Of a stretch of DNA of 63,800 nt, positions 1-8,925 are shown one piece after another; within the stretch, counting starts at the first letter, position 1, and every line of letters starts with the position of its first letter. The notes beneath the pieces were generated by a model, which worked only from the letters and a program-made list of their open reading frames with translations, searched no databases and was not told the origin of the DNA. The translations under genes were made by a program, and so were the position numbers. The stretch is from an uncultured Muribaculaceae bacterium (GTDB lineage Bacteria; Bacteroidota; Bacteroidia; Bacteroidales; Muribaculaceae). Location of the stretch: assembly GCA_947629175.1 (NCBI GenBank), contig CANRCT010000015.1, positions 1 to 63,800 of the forward strand, read 5' to 3'.

Positions 1-720
1 AAGACTCGAACACCGTAAAATCAGCGTTCGAGCCATACTATATTGCGTTATCCCACTTTTATCGGACAGCAATATAAGGAAATATTGAATTTGATTGAGT
101 ATCGCTGTCTCCAGATCGCTTTCACTGAAAACATCAGGCAATCCGAGCATGTCAAGAAAATAACTGCTGCGGAATACCATATCCGGCTGTAATTCGTTTT
201 TCTCCTTTACTTTGTCAAGTTCAGCCTTGATGATCTCATCAGGCTTACGGCTGATGGCCGTGCGCTCAAACAGTTGTGCATCGATTTTCTCATCAAGAGT
301 ACGTGTCGACCAATGTTCAAGGCGGCACATCTCCATATAAAACTGACGGGCAACACTGTTGTCCAGCGCCATTAGTGACCGCAGGTGAGTCCAGCTCAAT
401 TGTGTACGCACTGCGTACATTATTTCGTCCTCGCTAAAAGTGTACGCAGCGCGTACACAATGTTGTAATTTCTGATAACCCCACCCACTGCCATACTTGG
501 CTTTCAGCCTTTGGGATAAAAGTTTAAGAATCTGTGCTCCGTAATCTGCACGTTTGTTGAGCAGCACGTCTTCCTTAATCCTTTTGCCGACATTCCAGTT
601 CATCATGGAGGCTTCGGAATTCACATATACAGCAACCCGATAACGAGCCTGCTCTATGATATTACAGACATCATCGTAAAGCTGATTTTCGAGATGGTGG
701 TCTATTTCTGGTGCCATCAT
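1..720 (-). CDS. DUF1016 (YhcG-like) nuclease-family protein, C-terminus beyond window
   Basis: Partial gene: 240 codons are open from the start to the window edge. The N-terminal ~160 residues match the DUF1016 N-terminal domain: a VAVYVNSEASMMNWNVGKRI segment, then YGAQILKLLSQRL, LSWTHLRSLMALD and LDEKIDAQLFERTA. The next segment, FLDMLGL..ESDLE..ILNQIQYFL, is the usual lead-in to the PDDEXK-type nuclease half. The expected LELGxGFxFVxRQ motif does not follow; SDKSGITQYSMARTL appears instead, so the nuclease half may be divergent or damaged. YhcG-type proteins are linked to DNA restriction and mobile elements; that is family knowledge. Base use is A/T-richer than in most neighbours, suggesting acquisition. 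Two ATGs are possible (ending at 720 and 717). Confidence 0.7.
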   Translation of the reverse strand, partial: MMAPEIDHHLENQLYDDVCNIIEQARYRVAVYVNSEASMMNWNVGKRIKEDVLLNKRADYGAQILKLLSQRLKAKYGSGWGYQKLQHCVRAAYTFSEDEIMYAVRTQLSWTHLRSLMALDNSVARQFYMEMCRLEHWSTRTLDEKIDAQLFERTAISRKPDEIIKAELDKVKEKNELQPDMVFRSSYFLDMLGLPDVFSESDLETAILNQIQYFLILLSDKSGITQYSMARTLILRCSSL

Positions 721-736
721 AATTGTTTTATCAGCG

Positions 737-744
737 CAAAATTA
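737..744 (-). promoter_or_regulatory. Bacteroidota -7 box for the DUF1016 gene
   Basis: The minus strand reads TAATTTTG, a perfect TAnnTTTG match, 16 nt from the start codon. No convincing -33 TTTG was seen. Confidence 0.55.
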
Positions 745-997
745 CAGATTTATCGGGAAAAATGGGACTACTCTTGAAAAAACAGCTGACTTTGCCGTAG
801 CAAGTCTTTGATTTGCATGTCTTTTTTTGAGAAAAAGAAGTATCATGCTTATCTTAAGATCAGTGGACGTACGAAATGCAAGAATCAGTACAAAAGATAG
901 CATAATGGTTCTCACGCTTATGGTAGGGGCTGCTACTATTCTCAATAATCGTGAAATAAATGCTACAAATGGCAGTCGGTAAGGATGATAGAAAGGG
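745..997. other. Intergenic stretch without a supported gene
   Basis: This is an A/T-rich stretch between two minus-strand genes. The only open frame (67 codons, minus) has no promoter box, no domain and biased hydrophobic composition. I see nothing else here. Confidence 0.5.
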
Positions 998-1031
998 AAG
1001 CGCCCCGCGCGGGAGGGCCGGCGGGGCGCTT
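998..1031 (-). terminator. Intrinsic terminator of the GH31 gene
   Basis: A perfect 11-bp inverted repeat, AAGCGCCCCGC / GCGGGGCGCTT, encloses a 12-nt loop. On the minus strand it is followed by a pyrimidine-rich CCCTTTCT run. It lies about 80 nt past the GH31 stop codon. Confidence 0.7.
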
Positions 1032-1109
1032 GGTTAAAGAGAGTGGAGAATTGTCGGGAGGGTGATTCAGCGGGTCGCTGAGCCGCGGGGCTGGATGGCG
1101 GCCGCGGGA

Positions 1110-4100
1110 TCAGAAGGGGAGGGTGTTGAGCTTCTTGTCGACAAGGAGGCCGTCGCGCACGGTGGAGGTGTCGAAGCGTGCGCCCTTGCGGCGTGCCTTG
1201 AAGCGGACAGTGAAGAGGCTGACGCCGCTGCCGCTCACTGCCGGACGCTCGCCGATGTTGACGAACGTCGGGTAGAGTTCGCGGTGGCCGTCGGTGTGGA
1301 GGCGGTCATAGGTCATGTTCTCCATGCCTTTGAGAGTCTCGGTGTCGGAACCGACGAATTCCCATTGTGTCTGGTCATAGGGGATGGCTACGCTGATGGC
1401 GTTGAGGGAGCTGACGGTGTCGGCGGTGAACTCTATGGCCAGAATCTCTTCGCCGTCGGCATCGGTCGAGCGCGAGGCCTTGTATCCGACTTTGCCTGCG
1501 AGCGGATCGGCGTAGTCGTCGGGCTCAACGCCTCCGTCGAGGCGCGTAGCCACGTTGGAGATGTCGAAGGCGTCGATGAGGTCATTGCGGTTGATGTCGC
1601 CGACGCTGACGTAGCCCTCGAAGTCGGAGTCGCCCCGGCGCAGGCCGGTGTAGTTGGTGTATGACATCAGGTCGGTGTCGTCGACCTTGCCGTCGGAGTT
1701 GATGTCGCCCGGGAGATAGGTTTCGGTGCCGGGCACCTTGAATACATAGAGCTCGCGTCCGCTGACGTAGCGGCCTACGCCTTCGTCGACGTGCAAACGG
1801 ATATAGCGTGCCTGCGGCTGATCCTTGAAGATGAATTCCTTGTCAAGGCCGTTGCGTTCCCAGCGGAAGGAGTCGACGGGAGTCCAGTGCTGCTTGTCGA
1901 GACTTATTGCTATGTCGCCCGAGAGGATGGTGCCGTTGCCGCCGTCCTTGCGCGGGAGGTAGCGCAGACGGTCGAGGGTGTTGACTCCCATCAGGTCGAT
2001 GACGAGATTCATCGGCAGGGCGTCGGCGCGGTAGCGCGAATGCATCATGTCGCCGCTTTCGGCGAAGTCGAAGAGGCGGCTTACCTCGAAGCCGGGCTGT
2101 ATCTCCTTGTCGGCCTCGCCGCGGATGCCGCGGATGGCAAACTCAAGCGGGTTGGACTTGGTGGTGGCGCTGAACTGGGTCCAGGGACCGGCTCCGTCGG
2201 CATTGACGGCGCGCACCTGCATGGTGTAGGGCGTCTCGGCTGTCAGATCGGCAAACGGGAGCGAGAGCTGGCGGATGTTGGAGTAGAGCAGCGAGTCGAA
2301 CATGATCTCGTAGGCGTCGGCTCCCTCTACGGCTTTCCATACGGGCGAGAGACTGTAGGCGCCTATCGAGTCGGCAGGAATGGAGGCCTCGGGAGCGCTT
2401 AGGGCTCCGTGCGACGAGAGCAGGTCGTTGCGGTGGTCGAAGCGGTAGCCGTCGACTGTTACTGCCACGGCGTTGTGGTTGACGTCGACCGGCGCGATTT
2501 TGACGAGAATCTGCGGATTTTTCTTAACGGAGAAAGAGGCGGCCGAAGTGCCGGGGGTGGAGAAACGGTTGAGCTCGGGAGCCTCGACATAAATCCATGC
2601 GTCAGTGGCATTTTTGAACGCCTCGGGTGAGGAGGCTTCGGCGAGACGCACCTTGCGTCGGCCGACGGTGGCCGTCACTTTCGAGGGTTTAGCGGTGGCG
2701 TTGATCACCAGTTGAGTCGATTTCATCGGGTCATATCCGTTGAACGAGCCCTGCGATGGATCGATTGTGACGGTGAGCCGCCCCGACTTAGCGAGATCCG
2801 AAACTATACGGGTGGTCACGGCCTCGCCGCTGCGGTAAAGCTCGGTGGTGCCGTCGTCGTCATATTCGGTCATTTCGGAGCGGCCGTCGGGATAGATCTC
2901 ATAGATGCGCTTCGTGCGGTCGATTTCCGAAGGATTGTTCGACGGGTCAGCCATCGGTATTATGGCTCCTGCGCGTACGAATACCGGCAGTTTCCATATC
3001 GGAGCCGGGAATGAGTTGAGCACGCGGCCCCCCTCGTAGCTCTGGCCGGTGAAGTAGTCGATCCAGCGGCCGCGGGGGAGGAATATGCCGTGGCGGATGT
3101 CGTTGCCGAGCGAATCGGAGGCTACCGACTCGTAGATCGGGGCCACGAGGAATTCGGGGCCGTAGAGATACTGGTAGCGTGTGGCGGCCGACATGGTGTG
3201 GCGGTCGGGATATTCGAGCATCATGGCGCGGATGAGCGGCTTGCCGTCGACAGCCTCGCGGGCGTATGTGTAGGCGTAGGGGAGCAGCTGAGATTTGAGC
3301 TTGAGATAGTTGCGGTTGATCGATGCGGCGGGTTCGCCGAGTGCGTGGGGATATTTCTCGTTGGAGCCCCATCCGTCCATGTTGAGCTGCATGGGCGAGA
3401 ATGTCTTCCACTGGAAGTCGCGGATATTGACCTGCGGGTTGCGTCCGCCGAAGATTCCGTCCATATCGGAAGTGATGTTTGGCTGTCCGGAGAGTCCTGA
3501 TCCGATGTAGGTCGGGATGTGGAAGCGGATATATTCCCATTCGCCGCCCACCTGGTCGCCGCTCCATATGCCGGCATAGCGCTGGGTGCCGGCCCATCCG
3601 TCGAGCGAGATGATGAAGGGGCGTGCGTTGGCTCCGTAATATGGCATGATCTGACCTACGTCGGCCACTCCGTTGAGGCCGAACGAGTAGCCGGCGCCGA
3701 CCCATGCTACGTCGGTCTTGAGCACGCGCACTCCGGCGTCGCGCACCTCACGGACTATGTCGCGCTGCAGCAGGGCGGGGATCCCCTCTTTGGGATGCAG
3801 GTCGCTCTGTGTCCAGAGGCCGATCTCCACACCCTTGGAGCGGGCATATTCGCCCAGCTGGCGCAGATTCTCGACGTTGCCGGTCAGGGAGTCGGTCTGT
3901 CCGTAGCCGGCGCCATAGCCGTCGTTGGGCAGGAGCCATCCGAGGGGCATGTCGTGGGCGGCATAGCGGTCGATGACGGCACGGGCGGAGAACTGATAGT
4001 TGCCCTTCTCGCCGTTGAGACTCTCGCGGATGCCTCCGTTGTCGCGCTGGCTCTCGCGGTAGCGCACGCCGTCTTCGAACATGATCCCCTTGCCGGTGGT

Positions 4101-4922
4101 GTCGGGGGTCCAGTAGTCGCGGTTGTAGGCGTTGAGATGTCCCTCGTAGAATCCGAATTTAGGCAGCAGCACCGGATTGCCGGTGAGCTGATAGAAGTCG
4201 GCGAGAAGCTCCGCCGGAGTCTCGTCGACCATGACGAATATGTCGATCCATGGTGTCTGATGCGTGAGGCTCACGGTGCCGGGCGTCTTTGCGCCGAAGT
4301 CGTAGGAGCCTTTGGCAAACGTGTGCCACATCACTCCGTAGCCGTCGGTGCTCCAGTAGAAGGGTGTCGGGGAGGCAACGCCTCCGTCGGTCCACGAATT
4401 CTGGTTTTCGATGGCTATGCGGCGTCCCTTGTGGGAGAAACGACCGTTCTGTACTCCTCCACCGTAGAAATATTCGCCCTTGTTCTCGCCAAGCGTTACG
4501 GTCGACGAACCTTTGGCGAATTCCATTGGCCCGGTCTGTCGAGCCACGACTTTGCCGCTGCGGCGGTCGGTTACGGTCATCAGTCCGTCGGCCTTGTGGA
4601 ATTCAAGGCTGACGGCCGGGGAGCTGACGATGAAATGATCACCTTGGTCGGCTACTGAAAGGCTGCCCGGCTGACGTCGCGGATTGTCCGTCAGGATTTC
4701 GGCAGGGGGATTGGCCTTGGGATTTCGTATGATGCCTCCCTGCGGATCATAGAAGAGCCGGAATATCTCCGGGCCGTAAAAGTCGACGGTCATACGGCTG
4801 CCGTCGGTGAGCTGCAGCTCGGCTGTGGTGGGATTGAGCAGTGATGTCTTTTTTACTCCCGGGCCAGCGTTAGCGGCAATGACGCATAGCAATGCGGCCA
4901 TTGCTGTGAGTAGTCGTTTCAT
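1110..4922 (-). CDS. Secreted multimodular GH31 glycoside hydrolase (alpha-galactosidase / alpha-N-acetylgalactosaminidase-like)
   Basis: 1270 aa with a signal peptide (1-19). A GH31 N-terminal sandwich spans about 20-245 and the catalytic barrel about 250-600. The nucleophile candidate is D404 in LKTDVAWVG and the acid/base candidate is D456 in GIWSGDQVGG. C-terminal sandwiches reach ~800, followed by an Fn3-like module (~820-910) and a CBM32/F5-8C-like module (~930-1065). A type I dockerin-like pair of calcium loops follows (GDINSDGKVDDTD and GDINRNDLIDAFD, ~1070-1135). The C-terminal ~125 residues look cohesin-like (IEFTAD, VAIPYDQTQWEFVG, GVSLFTVRFKAR). The KTDVAWVG and LPNDGYG motifs differ from classical alpha-glucosidases and recall the alpha-galactosidase or GalNAcase branches of GH31; this subfamily guess is inference. 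It probably acts outside the cell or in the periplasm on host or dietary glycans. It is a single-gene unit with its own promoter and terminator. Confidence 0.85.
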   Translation of the reverse strand: MKRLLTAMAALLCVIAANAGPGVKKTSLLNPTTAELQLTDGSRMTVDFYGPEIFRLFYDPQGGIIRNPKANPPAEILTDNPRRQPGSLSVADQGDHFIVSSPAVSLEFHKADGLMTVTDRRSGKVVARQTGPMEFAKGSSTVTLGENKGEYFYGGGVQNGRFSHKGRRIAIENQNSWTDGGVASPTPFYWSTDGYGVMWHTFAKGSYDFGAKTPGTVSLTHQTPWIDIFVMVDETPAELLADFYQLTGNPVLLPKFGFYEGHLNAYNRDYWTPDTTGKGIMFEDGVRYRESQRDNGGIRESLNGEKGNYQFSARAVIDRYAAHDMPLGWLLPNDGYGAGYGQTDSLTGNVENLRQLGEYARSKGVEIGLWTQSDLHPKEGIPALLQRDIVREVRDAGVRVLKTDVAWVGAGYSFGLNGVADVGQIMPYYGANARPFIISLDGWAGTQRYAGIWSGDQVGGEWEYIRFHIPTYIGSGLSGQPNITSDMDGIFGGRNPQVNIRDFQWKTFSPMQLNMDGWGSNEKYPHALGEPAASINRNYLKLKSQLLPYAYTYAREAVDGKPLIRAMMLEYPDRHTMSAATRYQYLYGPEFLVAPIYESVASDSLGNDIRHGIFLPRGRWIDYFTGQSYEGGRVLNSFPAPIWKLPVFVRAGAIIPMADPSNNPSEIDRTKRIYEIYPDGRSEMTEYDDDGTTELYRSGEAVTTRIVSDLAKSGRLTVTIDPSQGSFNGYDPMKSTQLVINATAKPSKVTATVGRRKVRLAEASSPEAFKNATDAWIYVEAPELNRFSTPGTSAASFSVKKNPQILVKIAPVDVNHNAVAVTVDGYRFDHRNDLLSSHGALSAPEASIPADSIGAYSLSPVWKAVEGADAYEIMFDSLLYSNIRQLSLPFADLTAETPYTMQVRAVNADGAGPWTQFSATTKSNPLEFAIRGIRGEADKEIQPGFEVSRLFDFAESGDMMHSRYRADALPMNLVIDLMGVNTLDRLRYLPRKDGGNGTILSGDIAISLDKQHWTPVDSFRWERNGLDKEFIFKDQPQARYIRLHVDEGVGRYVSGRELYVFKVPGTETYLPGDINSDGKVDDTDLMSYTNYTGLRRGDSDFEGYVSVGDINRNDLIDAFDISNVATRLDGGVEPDDYADPLAGKVGYKASRSTDADGEEILAIEFTADTVSSLNAISVAIPYDQTQWEFVGSDTETLKGMENMTYDRLHTDGHRELYPTFVNIGERPAVSGSGVSLFTVRFKARRKGARFDTSTVRDGLLVDKKLNTLPF

Positions 4923-4952
4923 GTGGATTGGTTATTTTAAGGGTTCAATTAC

Positions 4953-4960
4953 CAAAATTA
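4953..4960 (-). promoter_or_regulatory. -7 box of the GH31 gene
   Basis: The minus strand reads TAATTTTG, a perfect TAnnTTTG match, 30 nt upstream of the GH31 ATG. Confidence 0.6.
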
Positions 4961-4999
4961 ATGATTTTTCCTGGAATATCTTCTGAGCGTGGAGATTTT

Positions 5000-5788
5000 T
5001 CATTCATCGTCATCGCGTGGGACGGCGCCGATGCCTATGCCGAAGAGGGCGAAGTCGAACCATACGGGGTCGTCGGGGCGGCGCCGGCGCAGCAGCGATG
5101 TCAACTCTATTACGGTGCGGCGGTCGTTGGCCTTGCGGTCGATAAGTCCGAGCTGACGGGCGGTATTGCCTACATGTACGTCGATCGGTATGAAGAGCTG
5201 CGAGGGCCTAAGCGCTTTCCACATGCCGAGGTCGACGATGCCGTCGTCCCTGACGAGCCATCGCAGAGCCATATTGATGCGTTTGAGGGCTGTCGCCTTG
5301 AGGTTGAGAGGGAGGCAGCGGGAGTCGTCGACGCCGTCGTTGGCCTCGCGCAGCTCGTTGTTGAGTGCTTCTACCAGATGCCATGAGGGAGCCTCGGCCG
5401 CTGTGGCGCCGCAGGCACGGGCGAACTCCTCAAGGGTGGCGTGGCGGGAGTAGACGCGGTGCAGACCGCGGAGGAAGTGGCGCAGGTTGCGGTTGAAGAA
5501 TGTGCGGTGGATATTGCCGTCGGGCAGATCCTCATAGGCGCGGTCCATGACGTAGGCGTGCGGATCGTGGCCCATCAGTGCCAGCATGCGGTCGCAGTCG
5601 CGGCATATCATGCGTCGGTTGCCCCATGCTATCGTGGCCGAAAGCAGGGATGCGATCTCAGCGTCGGGCTGCGACGCGAAGCGCCGCGGAAACTGCACCG
5701 GGTCGTCGGCTATAAACGCCGGAGAATTAATGCGCCGGGCCTCCTCTTCAAGGAGCGTCCAGGTGTCTTCGGAAATATTGTCGATCAT
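5000..5788 (-). CDS. TIGR02757 / DUF2400 family protein
   Basis: The family of unknown function is recognised from INSPAFIADDPVQFPRRF, IASLLSATIAWGNRRMI and the C-terminal LRPSQLFIPIDVHVGNTARQLGL. The protein is soluble and has no signal peptide. The frame is open 21 codons further upstream, but a -7 box TAACTTTG lies 5 nt before the internal ATG. I therefore start at MIDNISED; the longer form would begin upstream of transcription. It is flanked by a GH31 gene and a KilA-N gene with no evident functional link. Family members are common in Bacteroidota and appear to be housekeeping proteins without an assigned reaction. Confidence 0.8.
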   Translation of the reverse strand: MIDNISEDTWTLLEEEARRINSPAFIADDPVQFPRRFASQPDAEIASLLSATIAWGNRRMICRDCDRMLALMGHDPHAYVMDRAYEDLPDGNIHRTFFNRNLRHFLRGLHRVYSRHATLEEFARACGATAAEAPSWHLVEALNNELREANDGVDDSRCLPLNLKATALKRINMALRWLVRDDGIVDLGMWKALRPSQLFIPIDVHVGNTARQLGLIDRKANDRRTVIELTSLLRRRRPDDPVWFDFALFGIGIGAVPRDDDE

Positions 5789-5793
5789 GGATG

Positions 5794-5801
5794 CAAAGTT
5801 A
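5794..5801 (-). promoter_or_regulatory. -7 box deciding the DUF2400 start; nearly leaderless mRNA
   Basis: TAACTTTG on the minus strand is only 5 nt from the ATG, so the transcript should begin at or almost at the start codon. Confidence 0.6.
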
Positions 5802-5972
5802 CGAAACGTCGGCTGACGGTGCAATAATCGGCTGACAACTATCTCCTGCACTCAAACATTATGGCCACAATTTTAAGCCAAGTTCTCGATGTCCCCTTTT
5901 GGGAAATCCCATAGTTGAAGAAACATTATTTGCCACCTGTTGTATGATTTTGTTATGACTGTTCAAACACAA

Positions 5973-6788
5973 TTATTTCAATAGTTTCCTGTCGTTGTCG
6001 CCGCTTTCCAGTACGCTCATCTGATGAATGGCTATCTGATTCAGCTTTACAAGCCGCTCGGTCTGCGTCATGCCCTGCTCAATGAAAACCGCATTGAGGT
6101 TTTCCATATTTGACAGGCAGATAAGTTCATTGATTGTAGCATAGTCGCGTATGTTTCCTTTGAGATCTGGATTAGCCTCGCGCCATTGCTTTGCCGTGAC
6201 ACCGAACATCGCTACATTCAGCACATCGGCTTCACTGGCATAGATAATACTCGCCTGTGCCTGAGTAATCTCCGCAGGGACAAGGTTGTGCTTTATAGCA
6301 TCGGTATGTATACGGTAGTTGATTTTCGACAACTCGCGCTTCGCCGACCAACCTAATAACCGCTGTTCCTTCGTTTTGAGCCGCTGAAATTCCTCGATAA
6401 GATAGAGTTTGAACGGCACACTTATTGCCGACCCAAACTCAAAAGCTATATCCTTATGAGCGTATGTGCCTCCATAACGACCTTTCTTTACTATTATTCC
6501 GATTGCATTCGTGTGCTCTATCCACTCCGAAGCACTCAGCACAAAAGAGGGCAAACCTGCACTCATTCTAAAGTGGTCAAATTCGACCACTTTGAAATCA
6601 GGGTTATGGATCAATTCCCATGTGCCGAGAAATTCAATAGTGTAGCGGTTTCGCAACCAGTTCTTGATTATATCGGCAGAACGGTTATCTCCCTCTTTGG
6701 CAGTTGCCATATCGGTGAGGGAGATATAATCCTGTTTCTCTAACGAGAGAACAGTGATAGGTGTATTTTGAACGATAATTTTAGACAT
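5973..6788 (-). CDS. KilA-N domain protein
   Basis: A KilA-N DNA-binding domain covers about residues 15-110: YISLTDMATAKEGDNRSADI, IKNWLRNRYTIEFLGTWE, SEWIEHTNAIGIIVKKGRYG, and the AHKDIAFEFGSAISVPFKLYL tail. The C-terminal ~150 residues are helical with no second domain I recognise. KilA-N proteins are typical of phages and nucleoid-associated defence or antirepressor genes. Here the gene is alone, without phage structural genes nearby. Its A/T-rich sequence contrasts with the DUF2400 and kup genes on either side, which suggests recent acquisition. The start MSKIIVQN is chosen because the -7 box lies over the more upstream ATG. Confidence 0.85.
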   Translation of the reverse strand: MSKIIVQNTPITVLSLEKQDYISLTDMATAKEGDNRSADIIKNWLRNRYTIEFLGTWELIHNPDFKVVEFDHFRMSAGLPSFVLSASEWIEHTNAIGIIVKKGRYGGTYAHKDIAFEFGSAISVPFKLYLIEEFQRLKTKEQRLLGWSAKRELSKINYRIHTDAIKHNLVPAEITQAQASIIYASEADVLNVAMFGVTAKQWREANPDLKGNIRDYATINELICLSNMENLNAVFIEQGMTQTERLVKLNQIAIHQMSVLESGDNDRKLLK

Positions 6789-6818
6789 TATTTCAAAGAT
6801 GACGTATATGTCAATAAG

Positions 6819-6826
6819 CAAAGTTA
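6819..6826 (-). promoter_or_regulatory. -7 box of the KilA-N gene
   Basis: The minus strand reads TAACTTTG, 30 nt upstream of the chosen ATG. The alternative upstream ATG overlaps this box, which argues against it. Confidence 0.55.
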
Positions 6827-6936
6827 CACTTTTTCCGCTGACATACAGTGTGGCTTGTTGAGATTTTGTGCTTTTTTGCCTCCTCTTTGTTTTATAGCGG
6901 TCAGTTGTCTCCCGCGACGAACATCATAGACCGCCA

Positions 6937-8910
6937 TTGCGTTTGAGTGGTGTGAAAGCTTATGACAGATATGAGGGATCGGCGCTGAAGCGCCTGTCGC
7001 TGGCCGGGATGCTGGTGGCTGTCGGGATCGTGTTCGGCGATATCGGCACGTCGCCGCTGTATGTGATGAAGGCCATAGCCGGGGTCAATCCCGGTTTTGA
7101 CAACGATTACATCATCGGGGCGATATCGTGCGTCATATGGACGCTGACGCTGCAGACCACCGTCAAATACGTGGCGATAGCGCTGCGGGCCGACAACAAC
7201 GGCGAGGGAGGGATACTTGCGCTTTTCGCGCTGCTGCGCCGACTCCCGAGGCGATGGCTCTACGTAGTGGCGGCGATTGGCGCCGCGATGCTTACGGCTG
7301 ACGGCGTCATCACTCCGGCCATCACGGTGACGTCGGCGGTGGAGGGCCTGCGGATTGTGGCGCCATCGGTGCCGGTGCTGCCCGTAGTCGTGGCGGTGAT
7401 ACTGCTTATCTTCATGATGCAGCGGGTGGGAACAGGGCGGATCGGCCGCTGTTTCGGCCCGTTCATGCTCGTGTGGTTTCTGATGCTGGGAGTGATCGGT
7501 GGGATCAATATCCCGGCGTGTCCGGCTGTGCTGAAAGCGTTCAATCCGTGGTTTGCCGTGAAGCTGCTTGTGTCGAGTCCGTCTTGGTTTCTGATCATGG
7601 GGGCTGTGTTTCTGTGCACCACGGGTGCAGAGGCACTGTATTCCGATCTGGGCCATTGCGGGCGGCGTAATATCACAGCCAGCTGGGTGTTTGTAAAGGT
7701 CATGCTGATACTCAACTATCTCGGGCAGGGGGCATGGATGATAAGGCATGTGGCCGAAGCCTCGGACGGTGCGAATCCATTCTATGCCGTCATGCCGCAG
7801 TGGATGATTCTTCCCGGTATTGTCATGTCGACAGGCGCGGCGGTCATCGCGAGCCAGGCGCTTCTCTGCGGATCGTTCACTATTTTCTCAAAGGCGATCA
7901 GTCTCGGGTTTTGGCCGCGGCAGAGGATCAGTTATCCGTCGGCCGAGAAAGGACAGCTCTACGTCTCGGCAGTCAACTGGTGTCTGCTTGCCGGATGCCT
8001 TCTCACGGTAGTGATGTTCAGGGATTCTGCCCATATGGAGGCCGCCTACGGACTGGCCGTGACCATCGCCATGCTCACCACCACACTGCTTCTCGCTTTC
8101 TGGCTGCATTCGAGAGGGGTCAACATGGTAGTGACGGCAGCATTCTTCATCTTCTTCACTGTCATCGAGGGAACGTTTTTCCTGGCCAACCTGTCGAAAT
8201 TCGTACATGGAGGATGGTACAGTCTGTTGATTGCGACTGTCGTAGCCGGGATTATGATCATATGGCGCAATTCGACACGCCGGAGAGCGACATTCATCGA
8301 ATACCGGCGCATGGCCGACTGTGCCGCTACGATCACTGCTATCGGCGCGGACCGTGAGATACCGAAATATGCCTCCAATCTGGTGTATCTGAGCCGGTCG
8401 GGTGATCCGTCGATGGTTGAGAGCAAACTGGTCTATTCGATTGTCAACAAGCAGCCCAAACGGGCCGATCACTACTGGTTCGTGCATATCGACAACGTGG
8501 ACCGTCCCGATGAACTGAGCTATTCGGTGAAAGTGATCGTGCCCCAGACGATATACGCCGTGACAATGCATCTCGGCTTCCGGGTGGCACCCAGGGTGAG
8601 CGTCTATCTGCGGCAGATCGTGGAGGATCTGACGGAGTCGGGAGAGCTTGACCTCCTGAGCGGATATCCGTCGCTGAGACGGGAGGGTATACCCGGCGAT
8701 TTCAGGTTCATCATCCTCCACCGGCTGTTTTCACCGACAAGCAACTGCAGCGGCGCGACGGCTCTGCTGATGCGGCTGCACGATCTGCTGCGCCATATCG
8801 GCATCTCCGACACCAAGGCTTACGGGCTTGATACGAGCGTGGTGACGTCGGAGACCGTGCCGCTGATCATCAACACTTCGTCGGCCCGGCGCATTGTCAG
8901 AGAGCGGTGA
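6937..8910 (+). CDS. kup: KUP/Trk-D family potassium transporter
   Basis: 657 aa. The N-terminus carries the KUP signature GIVFGDIGTSPLYV, followed by YVAIALRADNNGEGGILALFAL. About twelve membrane helices follow up to residue ~440, then a soluble C-terminal domain. The family takes up K+ driven by the proton gradient in the inner membrane. There is no in-frame ATG between the upstream stop (6895) and the first conserved residues. The start must be non-ATG: TTG 6937, TTG 6943 or GTG 6952. The gene is convergent with menA, with only 15 nt between the two stop codons and no clear terminator there. It appears to be a single-gene unit; no riboswitch-like leader was recognised. Confidence 0.92.
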   Translation: MRLSGVKAYDRYEGSALKRLSLAGMLVAVGIVFGDIGTSPLYVMKAIAGVNPGFDNDYIIGAISCVIWTLTLQTTVKYVAIALRADNNGEGGILALFALLRRLPRRWLYVVAAIGAAMLTADGVITPAITVTSAVEGLRIVAPSVPVLPVVVAVILLIFMMQRVGTGRIGRCFGPFMLVWFLMLGVIGGINIPACPAVLKAFNPWFAVKLLVSSPSWFLIMGAVFLCTTGAEALYSDLGHCGRRNITASWVFVKVMLILNYLGQGAWMIRHVAEASDGANPFYAVMPQWMILPGIVMSTGAAVIASQALLCGSFTIFSKAISLGFWPRQRISYPSAEKGQLYVSAVNWCLLAGCLLTVVMFRDSAHMEAAYGLAVTIAMLTTTLLLAFWLHSRGVNMVVTAAFFIFFTVIEGTFFLANLSKFVHGGWYSLLIATVVAGIMIIWRNSTRRRATFIEYRRMADCAATITAIGADREIPKYASNLVYLSRSGDPSMVESKLVYSIVNKQPKRADHYWFVHIDNVDRPDELSYSVKVIVPQTIYAVTMHLGFRVAPRVSVYLRQIVEDLTESGELDLLSGYPSLRREGIPGDFRFIILHRLFSPTSNCSGATALLMRLHDLLRHIGISDTKAYGLDTSVVTSETVPLIINTSSARRIVRER

Positions 8911-8925
8911 TGGAAGTCACGCGGT

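Noticed and set aside
742-945. Open frame of 67 codons (minus) right of the DUF1016 gene
   Set aside because: It has no -7 box, no domain and no spacing logic. Its last codons overlap the promoter of the DUF1016 gene.
3519-4658. Long plus-strand open frame opposite the GH31 gene
   Set aside because: It is the antisense shadow of a GC-rich gene with clear GH31 motifs; its composition is repetitive Val/Gly/Ala with no domain.
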